A stretch of DNA of 16,556 bases from Methanosphaera sp. rholeuAM6 (GCA_003266105.1 MVAA01000093.1:32260-48815), one strand, 5' to 3'; shown: positions 6,154-16,181, numbered from the stretch's first letter. The notes: generated from the sequence alone by a model not told the origin. Numbers and translations are program-made.

Positions 6154-9100
6154 TTATACTACAATGAATTTTGTGGTTGTTGTGTAAGCATTATAGTTTC
6201 CGCTACCACCGTAACCTGCAACGACAGTGTTCACACCGGACTTTGTGGCATTGTACGTGTAAGTGTAAACACCCTTGCTGTCCGTTTTCACATAGGTTGT
6301 TACGCCGTTTACAGTCAGTTTTACTTTACTGTTTGCAAGAACATTGCCGCATGCACGTTTAAACGTACCTGAAATGGTTACGTTGCTATTCTTTTTCACT
6401 TCACCAATAGGGTCAACAGTTACAATAACGTTCTCCTTACCTGTAGCATTGAATTTTACTGTTGTACTGTATGGATTATAATTACCGTTTCCACCATAAC
6501 CAGCAACAAGAGTATTCACACCGGACTTGGTAACATTATAAGTGAAAGTGTAAACACCCTTACTGTTCGTCTTGGCATAATACGTCACACCATTAATGTT
6601 CAACCTCACATTACTGTTAGCAAGAACATTACCGCTTGCACGTTTGAATGTTCCGGTTATTGTTATGTTGGTGTTTGTTTCAACAGTACTGATAGGATCA
6701 ACAGTTACAATAACGTTCTCCTTACCTATTGCATTGAATTTTACTGTTGTGTTGTATGGATTATAGTTTCCGCTTCCACCATAACCTGCAACAAGAGTAT
6801 TCACACCAGTCTTGGTAACATTATAAGTATAACTGTAAACACCCTTACTGTTGGTCTTAGCATAATACGTCACACCATTAATCTTCAACCTCACATTACT
6901 GTTAGCAAGAACATTACCACAGGCACGTTTGAAAGTACCGGAAATCGTGATGATACTGTTGGTTTCAACATCACCAATAGGATCAACAGTTACAATAACG
7001 TTCTCCTTACCAGTAGCTTTGAAAGTAACTGTTGTGTTGTATGGATTATAGTTACCGCTTCCACCATAACCTGCAACAAGCGTATTCACACCGGACTTGG
7101 TAACATTATAAGTGAAAGTGTAAACACCCTTACTGTTGGTCTTAGCATAATACGTCACACCATTAATCTTCAACCTCACATTACTGTTTCCTAGAACATT
7201 ACCACAGGCACGTTTAAATGTTCCGGTAATTGTTATGTTACTGTTGGTTTCAACATCAGCAATAGGATCAACAGTTACGATAACGTTCTCCTTACCGGTA
7301 GCTTTGAAAGTAACTGTTGTGTTGTATGGATTATAGTTACCGCTTCCACCATAACCTGCAACAAGCGTATTCACACCGGACTTGATAACATTATAAGTGA
7401 AAGTGTAAACACCATTACCGTTAGTTTTTGCATAATAGGTAACCCCATTAATGTTAAGTCTTACATTACTGTTAGCAAGAACATTGCCACAGGCACGTTT
7501 GAAAGTACCGGAAATCGTAATGTTGCTGTTGGTTTCAACATCACCAATAGGATCAACAGTTACAATAACGTTTTCCTTACCTGTCACATTGAATGTTGTG
7601 GTTGTACTGCAGGAATTATACTTATCGTTTCCATTGTAAATTGCATTTACGGTAGTTAAACCTGATTTGGTAGCATTGTAGACTAATGTATAAACACCGT
7701 TCTTATCTGTTACTACTTTGCTTGTTACAGAATTAACTGTTAATTCCACATTACTGTTGGATAGTGCTTGTCCGTTAGCTTTCGTTAATGTTATCTTAAT
7801 GGTTACGTTGGTATTGGTTTCTACTTTACCGATAGGATTAAATGTTATCCGTGTGTCCATTGGTACAACTGTAAATGTGGTGCTGCTAGTTGAGCCCGTA
7901 TAACTGCCATTTCCTGTGAATGTAACACTTACATTGTTTGTGCCCATTGTGTCGGTAACTTTAGTAACTGTAAATACGCCATCACCGCCTGTTACTGCAG
8001 TGGTTTTAACACCGTTTACAACGACGTCAACGCGTGCACCTGCAACAGCGGCACTTGTATTGGTGACAAGTATACCTGAAACAGTCACGTTATCTGAATA
8101 ACCCACACTGGCAATGTCATCTACGGATAACACAGTACTCGTAGGTAGAACTGTGAATGTTGTGGAATTGGCTGATGCGGAATAATAACCGTTTCCATCG
8201 AAGGTAACTGTTACGTTGTTTGTACCTGCAGCATTGGCTACTGCGTTAACAGTGAAGCGACCGGCACTATCTGTAATGTTAGTGACAGCTACTCCATTGA
8301 CTTTAACTGTTATCATAACATTTCCAATTACTGTACCGTCTGCACCTGCAACTTTACCTGTTACGGCAAATGCATCGGAATAGACGACTGTGCCTATAGC
8401 ATCTACTGTTAACACTGAATCCTTGGACATGACAGTGAATGTGGTTGTATCATTTGAACCGGCATATATTCCACTATCTGCAAAGGAAACTGTTACGTTG
8501 TTAACACCAACCGTACCTGCAACTATGGTTAGGGCAAATGTTCCGTCAACACCTGTTACTGCAGTGGTTTTTACGCCGTTTACGATGACGTCAACACTTG
8601 CACCGGCAACAGGGGCACTTGTATTGGTGACAAGTCTACCTGAAATTCTTACGTTGTCTGAATAATTTACATTTTCAATGTTATCTACGGACAACACAGT
8701 ACTTAGCGGTAGCACGTTAAATGTTGTGGAATTGCCTGATGGCGAATATTTCACGGTACCATCAAATGAAACTGTTACGTTATTAACGCCGACGTTATTG
8801 GCCACTGCATTTACAGTGAAGCGACCGGCACTATCTGTAACGTTAGTGACTGATGCTCCATTTACTTTAACTGTGACGTTAACATTTCCAACGGTTATGC
8901 CATCCACATCTGTAACTTTACCCGTTATTGTGAAGGCCTCTGAATATACTTTTTGACCAATTTCATCAATAGTGATTACTGTATCCTTACTTACTACTGT
9001 AAATGTTGTTGATGCGTTTGTCTGTGTGTAGTTAGCGTTTCCGTTGAATGTTACTGTAACTGTGTTTGTTCCGATTTTTGTTGCCGTTGTGTTTAATGTG

Positions 9101-12100
9101 AATATTCCGTTTGAATTTGTTGTAACCGGTATGTCTTCATTGTTTAATCTGATTGTTAATGATATGTCGGCTAAGGTTTTTCCTGTTGCATCGGTTAATG
9201 TTCCTGTGATTAATACTGTGTCATCATAGTATGTTTGTGTTATTGGATTTATCGTTAACCGGGTATTCTGTTTATTGATTGTTATTGTGGTGTCGGTTTT
9301 ACAGGCTTCGTACGTGTCATCTCCCATAAATGATATGAGAATGTCGTTGGATCCAACTTTTGATGCAACGTAACTGATTGAATATTCTCCTGCAATGTTT
9401 GTGACACCGGTAACTATGTTACCGTTGACTTTCATTGAAACTGTTGCATTACTTATTGCATTACCATTATCCGTTAATTTACCTGTTATTGTTACTGTTT
9501 CTCCATAAGCATGAGCTCCTGTTTCATCAATTGTTATGTTACTGTGTTTTTTGTTAACAGTTACTGAAGTATCGGTATGTGATGATGCGTAACTATCATT
9601 TCCTTCATATGCCAGATATATGTTAAGCTCTCCTGCTGTGGCCGGAACATACGTGAATGAGTATTTTCCGTTTACATCGGTTTTGTTAGTAAACTGATTG
9701 CCATCCACTGTCATAATGATTGTTGCATCTGAAATAGCTGTTGAATTTGAATCTGTCAATTTTCCGGTAATCATTATTTTACTGTTTATTTGTGTTTCAA
9801 CAATAGGATCTACTGTTAATACAGTACTGTTCTGAGTTAAGAGTACTTCAAATGTTGTTGAAACGTTTGCCACATCATACAGTTCACCTTGCATGTAAAC
9901 AGTTACGTTGTTTATTCCTACTGTTTTGGTTCTGTATCTTAATGAAAATTCATCATCGTAAACAATGGTCGTGTTATATACTTCATTGTTTATTCTAATG
10001 AATATTGTTTCACCATTCAAGTAATCATCACTTATAAATCCTCTTATTTCTATTTCATCAGTTAAGTTTACTGAAGCAATACTGTTAAGAGTTATGTTTG
10101 CACGTATTTTATTTATTTCTACTGTACATGTCGTGTTTGCCGGAGCTACATAGTAATTTCCAAGGAAAGCTATGTTTACTGTATAGTTTCCTGTTTCGTT
10201 CACAGGATACGTTAAATAATAATATCCATTATAATTAACAATATTTTCTTCACCATTGATTGTAACTGTTATGTTTTCCGGTGTAAAATAGGACCAATCG
10301 TTAAGATAAATATAATCTACATATAATTTAACATTTCTTCCGTATTGATATACATCAATGTCCCAATCATCAATATATTGATCAACTATTTCAATTATAC
10401 GTGTTTTATTGGCTGGATTTACCAGTTCATTTCCATCGAATACTATGATTATCTTATACTTTCCTGTTTCATTCACAGGATACGTTAAATAATAGTCGCC
10501 GTATTCATCAGAATAAACCGTGTTTTCTTCACCATTAACTATGAATGTTAAGTAATCCGGCGTAACTCTACCCCAATCTTCAATATACATTGAATCAACA
10601 TCTATTATTATTTTGGAACATTCATGATATACATCAATATCCCACTCATAAATATCATATTTAATTACCTTCATTGAACGGTTAAAACCTGACTGGAGAT
10701 ATACATTGTTACCGGAATAATATGCTTCAAGAGGATAAGATCCTAGGGCATCTGTTGTAAAGTTATACTGGAATTCACCATTATTGTCTGTTACAGCCTG
10801 TATGATGTCACCATTAATTATGAGTGTTATGTTTTGATTTACAAGGACATTATCATATGAATCCCTTAAGAATATGGTTATCGGTTTAATATATTTTCCT
10901 GTTGTATTATTGTAGTCCAACTTGCCATAATATATTTCAAGAGAAGTTTCTATCCTGTTGTCTTCAATATAAACATGATTTTCCGATGAAATATGGTTAG
11001 TATCACCATCATAATATGCATAAACAACTAGGGATGCATCTGATTTAGGGTACTCATAAGTGCATTGACCGTTTTCATCTGTGACAAGTGCAGTATTGTT
11101 GTCACCACTGACAATATTTATTGTGGCATTTGAAACTGGAGCTCCTCTTTCATCAAGTAACCTGTAAGTAATTAACAGGGAACTGTTGTCTGAATTGGTT
11201 TTTACGGATGATTCAAGTACCGTGTCCAGTTTTTTAATTTCAAAGGATAACTGACCGTCAGAAGATGCATAGTCATCTGAAATTAAGGATGCTGCAACCA
11301 AATAGTCCCCAACTGTTCGAGTGGAGTATACCATTGAAAATTCACCATTGTCGACAGTTGTGATATTGAACTTTTCACCGTTTATATCAATAACAATCTT
11401 CTGACCGCTTAATTCATTATCAACATAACCACCAATAGTAACATTTGCACCGTATTTGAAATCATCTGAACGAACATCCAAACCAATCCAAGTGATATTT
11501 TTTTCCGTAACAGTGAATGTTTCGTTTTCAATAAGCAGTTCATATTCTTCATCATCAAATATTACTGTAATGTTGTTTGTTCCAACTACTGCAGGAGTAT
11601 ACTCCAGATCATAATATCCATATTCATCGGTTTCAACATTAAATGTCTCATCATTGATTTTTATCTGAACAGTTTTGTTAACTAAATATTCTCTTTCGTT
11701 CCAGTAATCATACCAGTCATTGTAATGTGGTATTAATGTGTATAATGTACCCCATATATACATTCTATTATCTACTTTAACTAGCGAATCGCAATTTATG
11801 CTTACTTTTGGAATTGGTTTTGTCACGTTGAAAGTGTTTGAAACGTTTTCCACATCAAATACTCCACTTTTCATATAAACTGTTACGTTGTTTATTCCAA
11901 GTGTTTCTGGAGTGTACAATAATGAAAAACCATCCCACCAAACAGTAGTGTTGAATTCTTCATCATTTATGCGTATGAATATTGTCTGACCTTCAAGCTC
12001 ATCGTTACTTGGATATCCTGTAATGCATACTAATTTACCTAACTCTGCAGAAGTCACATTACGTAGTGTAATATTTGCAGAGATTGTGTTGATTTCAATG

Positions 12101-15100
12101 TTTTCCGTTATGCTGAATGGATTGATCAGATCATTTCCACCGTAGGATATGGTTACGTCATAACTTCCAGCCTCCGTTACCGGATACGTGAATCTATACA
12201 TCCAACCATCAGGACTTACAGTATGTTCCTCACCATCAACCGTAATTGTTATGTTTTCTGCAAAATCTGCTCCATTATCAAGTTCTATTAAACGGATATA
12301 ACATTCAATGTTGCTTCCTGACTGATATAGGTTAATGCCATAATTGAAAACAGCATTCAGTTTTTGTATTTCCATTTCACTTTCACGACTTATTGGAAGG
12401 TATACTCCATCCCCCGGATATGATGCTTCAACGGCGTACGTTTCCAGAACATCTGTTGTGAAGTTATACTTGAATTCACCGTTATTGTCTGTTGTTCCGC
12501 GTATGAGAGTGCCATTAATTTTTAATGATACGTTCTGATTTGCCAGACCATCATCATGTGCGGTTAACGATACTGTTATCGGTTTAAAGTATTTTCCCGT
12601 TGCATTATCATATTCCAAATCACCATAGGATAATCCAATGTAACTTTCTATCATATTCTCTTCAATACGAATATCCTTAGTCCAGCCATAATGATTTGCA
12701 TCACCGTCAAAGCTTGCATATATACTTAAATATTCGTCTGATTTTGCATACACATAGGTACATTGACCGTTTTCATCAGTTACTAATGAAGACTGTGGCA
12801 CACCACCGCCAATGTTTATTGTGGCGTTTGGAATAGCTTCACCGTTTTCATCAAATAACCTGTATGTTACTAGCAATGAATCATTTTCTGAATTGGCTTT
12901 AACAGATGCTTCCATCATGGAATCCAATCGTATAACATCAAATGACATCGTTTGATTTAATGCAATGTATTTATCAGATATTAATGATACTGTAACGTTG
13001 TTGCGTCCTGTTGTTTTAGTTGTATAGTTCATATTGTAATAACCATAACTGGTTGTGGTATAGAATTTTTCACCGTTAACATCTATTTCTACTGTTTGAT
13101 TATTTACTCCGTTTTCCACGTAACCCCTAATGGTCACATCAGTTCCGAGTTTAACATCATTATATATCCAATCAACGTCCACAGAGGTGACTATCATATC
13201 TGTTACATTAAATGTTTTAGTGACATTGACAGGTTCATATTCATCATCAGTAAATATCATCGTTACGTTGTTTGTTCCAACAACGGTCGGAGTATAATAC
13301 ATACCAAAGTCCCCATTCCCATCAGTTTTAACGTTGAATGACTCCCCATTGACTGTTATTTGAACATTTTTCATGGATAGAGGTTCATAATAGTCATAAC
13401 CCCATTCATCATATAATATTTCATATAACGTACCGCCAATTGTCATTTCATAATCTGCTCCAATCAACGAAACGACGTCTGGGAATAATATTGCAACATT
13501 CTTGGTTACATTAAATGTTTTTGAAACGTTTTCCACATCATATTCTTCACCTACAACGTATACTGTCACGTTGTATGTTCCACGTGTCTGCGGAGTATAC
13601 GTTAATGAATAATAACCCCATTCAACGGTAGTGTTTAGCACTTCATCATTGATTCTGACAAATAATGTCTGACCATTCAGCTTATCATTATCCACATATC
13701 CTTCAATATTTACTGAATCACCCAGAACAATGTTTCTTATGTCGTAAAGGGTTATGTTTGCGGATTTTTTAATTACTTCAAATGATGTTGAATAATTTTC
13801 CACGTCATAAAGTCCACCTTTCACGAAAATCGTGACATTGTTGATTCCGACGGTTTTTGGAGTATATTCTAATGAAAAATCATCCCAGATAACGGTAGTG
13901 TTGAATTCCTCATCGTTAATCCTGATAAATATGGTGTGACCATCAAGCTGATGATTATTCAGATATCCGCTTATCGAAATCGTATATCCTACCTCCACCG
14001 TATCTATATCATAATAAAGACCAATTTCCGAAGAAATTGATTCCATATTAATATCCTGGGTTGTATTGTACGGATTTACCAGTTCATTTCCAATGCAACA
14101 TACTGTGACCTCATAGTTTCCTGCCTCTTCAACAGGATAGATAAAGCGATACATCCAATTAGTGTAATTTACATTGAACTGTTCACCGTTGACTGTTACT
14201 GTTAAGTAATCAGGCGTAAATTCATCCCAATTCTCAAGATAAATTGAGTAGATTTCTCCTTCAATGTTAGTTCCTGACTGATATAATGATAGATCAATAT
14301 GATCAATATTTTGTTTAAACAGGTCTATTTCACCATCCTGACTGGACTGATAATATACTCCATCACCGGAGTATACTGCTTCGACAGTGTAGGTTCCCAG
14401 GGTATCCGTTGTAAAGTTATGGTTGAACATTCCCCTATTGTCTGTTGTACCCCGTATGATTGTGCCGTTAATTATTAATGATACGTTATGATTTACAAGG
14501 ACGTTACCATTATTATCCGTTAATGTCAAGCTTATAGGCTTGACGTATTTTCCCAATTCATAACTGTAATCCAGTTCACCATCATTCCAACCGATATCAG
14601 TGTATATTCTGTTTTCTTCGATGTAGATTTCATTTCCTGTGGAATCATGAATTGAATCACCAGCAAAGCTTGCATAGACCGTTACATATTCGTCTGATTT
14701 TGCATACACATAGGTACATTGACCGTTTTCATCAGTTACAAGTGAAGACTCTTCAACATCACCGCCAATATTTATTGTGGCGTTTGAAATTGCATCATCA
14801 TTCTCATCGTATAATCTGTAGTTAACCAGCAGTGCATCTTCCGAATAAATAACATTTGACTCAAGTATACTGCTCAACGGATCAACATAAAATGATTCCT
14901 GAAAATCTGAACATGCATAGTCATCCGAAATCAATGAAGCAGTTACTTGATTATATCCCGTTCTTGTAGTCATGCAAACGAGACCGAAATAACCATCCTC
15001 GTCTGTTTTCGTATTGAACTTGTCGCCTTCAATGTCAATGACAACGGTCTGATTACCCAGTCCGTTATACACGTAACCTGTGATTGTAACGTTGTGTCCA

Positions 15101-16176
15101 TATTTGACACTGCTTATCCAGTCAATACCTATACCTGTGATTGGCTTATCTGTAACCGTGACTGTTTTAGTGACATTAACAGGCATATATTCATCATCCT
15201 CAAAGATTACTGTGACGTTGTATGTTCCAACGACTGCAGGAGTATATTGCTTATTAAAGTAAGCTTCATCATCAGTTTCGACTGTAAATGAATTTCCATT
15301 GAATGATATTTGAATATTCTTGTTCGGCAATTCATAGTCATACTCAAAATCCCATTCATCATGGGATATCCCATATAATCTGCCTCTGATGGACATTTCC
15401 TGATTTACTGAAACCAGAGAATCATAATAATCTATGTATATCCTGGCCATTTTTTTTGTTACGTTGAATGTTGCTGAGGCATTTGAAGGAGCATATCCCT
15501 CATATCCATTAAAGACAACTGTCAAATTGTTTGGTCCAATGACAGTTACCGGAATATTCGTTTCAAAATCTCCCCAGTATTCTGTTGCCACGCTGTATGC
15601 GTTGCCTTCAACGTAAACCTGAAGATCCATATAAGACAATGGATTTCCATCAATATCAGTTAATTGACCGCTTAAACTAATGTATTCTCCAGAAGAAACA
15701 TTGTTTATCGGGTTTACTGTCAACACGGTCTGAATTTCAGTACCCGAATCGCCTTTAACTTTCAAATTAATGGCATCATCAGAAGTAGACCTTAGCTTAA
15801 TGCCGGTTGTATCACAATCCCCTGATTCAAGGCCAATTGCATTACTGCCATAATTTGTACTTTCAGCAGATTCTGCCTTTTGTGCTAGATTATCATAACT
15901 GGACGCAGTTGTCGTATATGTATTTACAGCACCATCCGCTTTTATCATCTTTTGTTCAAAATCATCCTGTTTTTGAACTTCCTTTGTGTTAGTTTCAGCA
16001 CTGCCCGTTTCCGCAACAGACGTAACAAAATTGTCCGTTACGTCCGCAGAATGTGCCAATGTGCCTGCATCACTACCCGTATCATTCGACACGTCTTCTG
16101 TAGCACTTGCAATGCCCATTAACAAGACAAGCAATGTTAAAAATAAGAACATCCTTTTAATGTTTTTATTTTTCAC
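6154..16176 (-). CDS. Giant secreted adhesin-like protein with about 34 Ig-like modules, 3,340 aa
   Basis: GTG start (16176-16174) with AGGTGG 5 nt upstream. Residues 1-25 are a signal peptide (KNKNIKR, hydrophobic core, cleavage near ASA-TE). Residues 26-149 are a Ser/Thr/Asn/Asp-rich low-complexity stretch. Then come beta-sandwich modules of 90-100 residues that share a pattern: a V-x-I-x-G turn, an N-G-x-x-Y/F turn, G-x-N-N-V-T-V, and a closing T-F-x-V strand. Order: one module (150-242); three super-repeats (243-893, 894-1454, 1455-2114); eight modules (2115-2867); five near-identical 95-residue modules (2868-3340). Asn-x-Ser/Thr sites are very dense, suggesting N-glycosylation. No membrane anchor, LPxTG, PGF motif or pseudomurein-binding repeat is seen. 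It belongs in style to the adhesin-like / Asn-Thr-rich proteins of Methanosphaera and Methanobrevibacter and probably mediates surface attachment; the ligand is unknown. Confidence 0.92.
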   Translation of the reverse strand: MKNKNIKRMFLFLTLLVLLMGIASATEDVSNDTGSDAGTLAHSADVTDNFVTSVAETGSAETNTKEVQKQDDFEQKMIKADGAVNTYTTTASSYDNLAQKAESAESTNYGSNAIGLESGDCDTTGIKLRSTSDDAINLKVKGDSGTEIQTVLTVNPINNVSSGEYISLSGQLTDIDGNPLSYMDLQVYVEGNAYSVATEYWGDFETNIPVTVIGPNNLTVVFNGYEGYAPSNASATFNVTKKMARIYIDYYDSLVSVNQEMSIRGRLYGISHDEWDFEYDYELPNKNIQISFNGNSFTVETDDEAYFNKQYTPAVVGTYNVTVIFEDDEYMPVNVTKTVTVTDKPITGIGIDWISSVKYGHNVTITGYVYNGLGNQTVVIDIEGDKFNTKTDEDGYFGLVCMTTRTGYNQVTASLISDDYACSDFQESFYVDPLSSILESNVIYSEDALLVNYRLYDENDDAISNATINIGGDVEESSLVTDENGQCTYVYAKSDEYVTVYASFAGDSIHDSTGNEIYIEENRIYTDIGWNDGELDYSYELGKYVKPISLTLTDNNGNVLVNHNVSLIINGTIIRGTTDNRGMFNHNFTTDTLGTYTVEAVYSGDGVYYQSSQDGEIDLFKQNIDHIDLSLYQSGTNIEGEIYSIYLENWDEFTPDYLTVTVNGEQFNVNYTNWMYRFIYPVEEAGNYEVTVCCIGNELVNPYNTTQDINMESISSEIGLYYDIDTVEVGYTISISGYLNNHQLDGHTIFIRINDEEFNTTVIWDDFSLEYTPKTVGINNVTIFVKGGLYDVENYSTSFEVIKKSANITLYDIRNIVLGDSVNIEGYVDNDKLNGQTLFVRINDEVLNTTVEWGYYSLTYTPQTRGTYNVTVYVVGEEYDVENVSKTFNVTKNVAILFPDVVSLIGADYEMTIGGTLYEILYDEWGYDYYEPLSMKNVQITVNGESFNVKTDGNGDFGMYYTPTVVGTNNVTMIFTDDEYEPVNVTKTFNVTDMIVTSVDVDWIYNDVKLGTDVTIRGYVENGVNNQTVEIDVNGEKFYTTTSYGYYNMNYTTKTTGRNNVTVSLISDKYIALNQTMSFDVIRLDSMMEASVKANSENDSLLVTYRLFDENGEAIPNATINIGGGVPQSSLVTDENGQCTYVYAKSDEYLSIYASFDGDANHYGWTKDIRIEENMIESYIGLSYGDLEYDNATGKYFKPITVSLTAHDDGLANQNVSLKINGTLIRGTTDNNGEFKYNFTTDVLETYAVEASYPGDGVYLPISRESEMEIQKLNAVFNYGINLYQSGSNIECYIRLIELDNGADFAENITITVDGEEHTVSPDGWMYRFTYPVTEAGSYDVTISYGGNDLINPFSITENIEINTISANITLRNVTSAELGKLVCITGYPSNDELEGQTIFIRINDEEFNTTVWWDGFSLLYTPETLGINNVTVYMKSGVFDVENVSNTFNVTKPIPKVSINCDSLVKVDNRMYIWGTLYTLIPHYNDWYDYWNEREYLVNKTVQIKINDETFNVETDEYGYYDLEYTPAVVGTNNITVIFDDEEYELLIENETFTVTEKNITWIGLDVRSDDFKYGANVTIGGYVDNELSGQKIVIDINGEKFNITTVDNGEFSMVYSTRTVGDYLVAASLISDDYASSDGQLSFEIKKLDTVLESSVKTNSDNSSLLITYRLLDERGAPVSNATINIVSGDNNTALVTDENGQCTYEYPKSDASLVVYAYYDGDTNHISSENHVYIEDNRIETSLEIYYGKLDYNNTTGKYIKPITIFLRDSYDNVLVNQNITLIINGDIIQAVTDNNGEFQYNFTTDALGSYPLEAYYSGNNVYLQSGFNRSMKVIKYDIYEWDIDVYHECSKIIIDVDSMYIEDWGRVTPDYLTFIVNGEENTVYSDEYGDYYLTYPVNETGKYKIIIVFDGNELVNPANKTRIIEIVDQYIDDWDIDVYQYGRNVKLYVDYIYLNDWSYFTPENITVTINGEENIVNYNGYYYLTYPVNETGNYTVNIAFLGNYYVAPANTTCTVEINKIRANITLNSIASVNLTDEIEIRGFISDDYLNGETIFIRINNEVYNTTIVYDDEFSLRYRTKTVGINNVTVYMQGELYDVANVSTTFEVLLTQNSTVLTVDPIVETQINSKIMITGKLTDSNSTAISDATIIMTVDGNQFTNKTDVNGKYSFTYVPATAGELNIYLAYEGNDSYASSHTDTSVTVNKKHSNITIDETGAHAYGETVTITGKLTDNGNAISNATVSMKVNGNIVTGVTNIAGEYSISYVASKVGSNDILISFMGDDTYEACKTDTTITINKQNTRLTINPITQTYYDDTVLITGTLTDATGKTLADISLTIRLNNEDIPVTTNSNGIFTLNTTATKIGTNTVTVTFNGNANYTQTNASTTFTVVSKDTVITIDEIGQKVYSEAFTITGKVTDVDGITVGNVNVTVKVNGASVTNVTDSAGRFTVNAVANNVGVNNVTVSFDGTVKYSPSGNSTTFNVLPLSTVLSVDNIENVNYSDNVRISGRLVTNTSAPVAGASVDVIVNGVKTTAVTGVDGTFALTIVAGTVGVNNVTVSFADSGIYAGSNDTTTFTVMSKDSVLTVDAIGTVVYSDAFAVTGKVAGADGTVIGNVMITVKVNGVAVTNITDSAGRFTVNAVANAAGTNNVTVTFDGNGYYSASANSTTFTVLPTSTVLSVDDIASVGYSDNVTVSGILVTNTSAAVAGARVDVVVNGVKTTAVTGGDGVFTVTKVTDTMGTNNVSVTFTGNGSYTGSTSSTTFTVVPMDTRITFNPIGKVETNTNVTIKITLTKANGQALSNSNVELTVNSVTSKVVTDKNGVYTLVYNATKSGLTTVNAIYNGNDKYNSCSTTTTFNVTGKENVIVTVDPIGDVETNSNITISGTFKRACGNVLANSNVRLNINGVTYYAKTNGNGVYTFTYNVIKSGVNTLVAGYGGSGNYNPYNTTVTFKATGKENVIVTVDPIADVETNSNITITGTFKRACGNVLGNSNVRLKINGVTYYAKTNSKGVYTFTYNVTKSGVNTLVAGYGGSGNYNPYNTTVTFKATGKENVIVTVDPIGDVETNSIITISGTFKRACGNVLANSNVRLKINGVTYYAKTNSKGVYSYTYNVTKTGVNTLVAGYGGSGNYNPYNTTVKFNAIGKENVIVTVDPISTVETNTNITITGTFKRASGNVLANSNVRLNINGVTYYAKTNSKGVYTFTYNVTKSGVNTLVAGYGGNGNYNPYSTTVKFNATGKENVIVTVDPIGEVKKNSNVTISGTFKRACGNVLANSKVKLTVNGVTTYVKTDSKGVYTYTYNATKSGVNTVVAGYGGSGNYNAYTTTTKFIVV
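6157..7575 (-). repeat. Five tandem 285-bp coding repeats (C-terminal modules)
   Basis: Units run 7291-7575, 7006-7290, 6721-7005, 6436-6720 and 6157-6435 (the last is 93 codons). The period is exactly 285 bp, with the phrase coding ENVIVTVDPI recurring in every unit. The first three units are closest to each other; the last is the most diverged (for example VKKNSNVTI, TTYVKTD). Each unit has one Cys in RACG (residues 2896, 2991, 3086, 3276) except the fourth, which has Ser3181. The units are net basic, unlike the rest of the protein. Confidence 0.9.
7858..8985 (-). repeat. Duplicated two-module block (2 x 564 bp)
   Basis: Modules alternate in two types. The first type (8704-8985 and 8140-8421) shares DSAGRFTVNAVAN; the second type (8422-8703 and 7858-8139) shares STVLSVD, VNGVKTTAVTG and TNTSA. 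A 188-residue pair was therefore copied as a unit, giving 8422-8985 and 7858-8421. All four modules are exactly 94 residues. Confidence 0.85.
9835..15450 (-). repeat. Three copies of a six-module super-repeat
   Basis: Copies are 13498-15450 (651 aa), 11815-13497 (561 aa) and 9835-11814 (660 aa). Each has the same module order: A (LYxxxxDEW insert, then QIxxNxxxF), B (NVTIxGYVxNxxxxQ), C (YRLxDExG, TDENGQCTY), D (GKYxKPI, TTDxLxxY), E (SGxNIExxI or similar, WMYRFxYPV) and F (LxGQTIFIRINDE). Copy 1 has a second F module and copy 3 a second E module (with TYPVNETGxY in both of its E modules), accounting for the length differences. A 54-bp stretch in module C is identical between copies 1 and 2 (14686-14739 and 12730-12783). 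Confidence 0.88.
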
Positions 16177-16181
16177 TCATT

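Noticed and set aside
6154..6435. C-terminal membrane anchor, sortase or pseudomurein-binding motif
   Set aside because: The last module simply ends in a beta-strand (TTTTKFIVV) with no hydrophobic helix, no LPxTG and no recognisable wall-binding repeat.
6157..7575. CRISPR-like or satellite array
   Set aside because: Regular 285-bp period with near-identity, but the units are fully coding in one frame and end to end, with no spacers.
7451..9229. Series of 60-92-codon plus-strand frames across the giant gene
   Set aside because: They are antisense shadows recurring with the repeat period, a by-product of repeated Thr/Asn/Val codons; no RBS and no independent protein features.
6154..16176. 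Frameshift or fusion of several genes
   Set aside because: One uninterrupted frame with a single signal peptide at the start and consistent module borders throughout; no internal RBS-start-signal peptide combination was seen.
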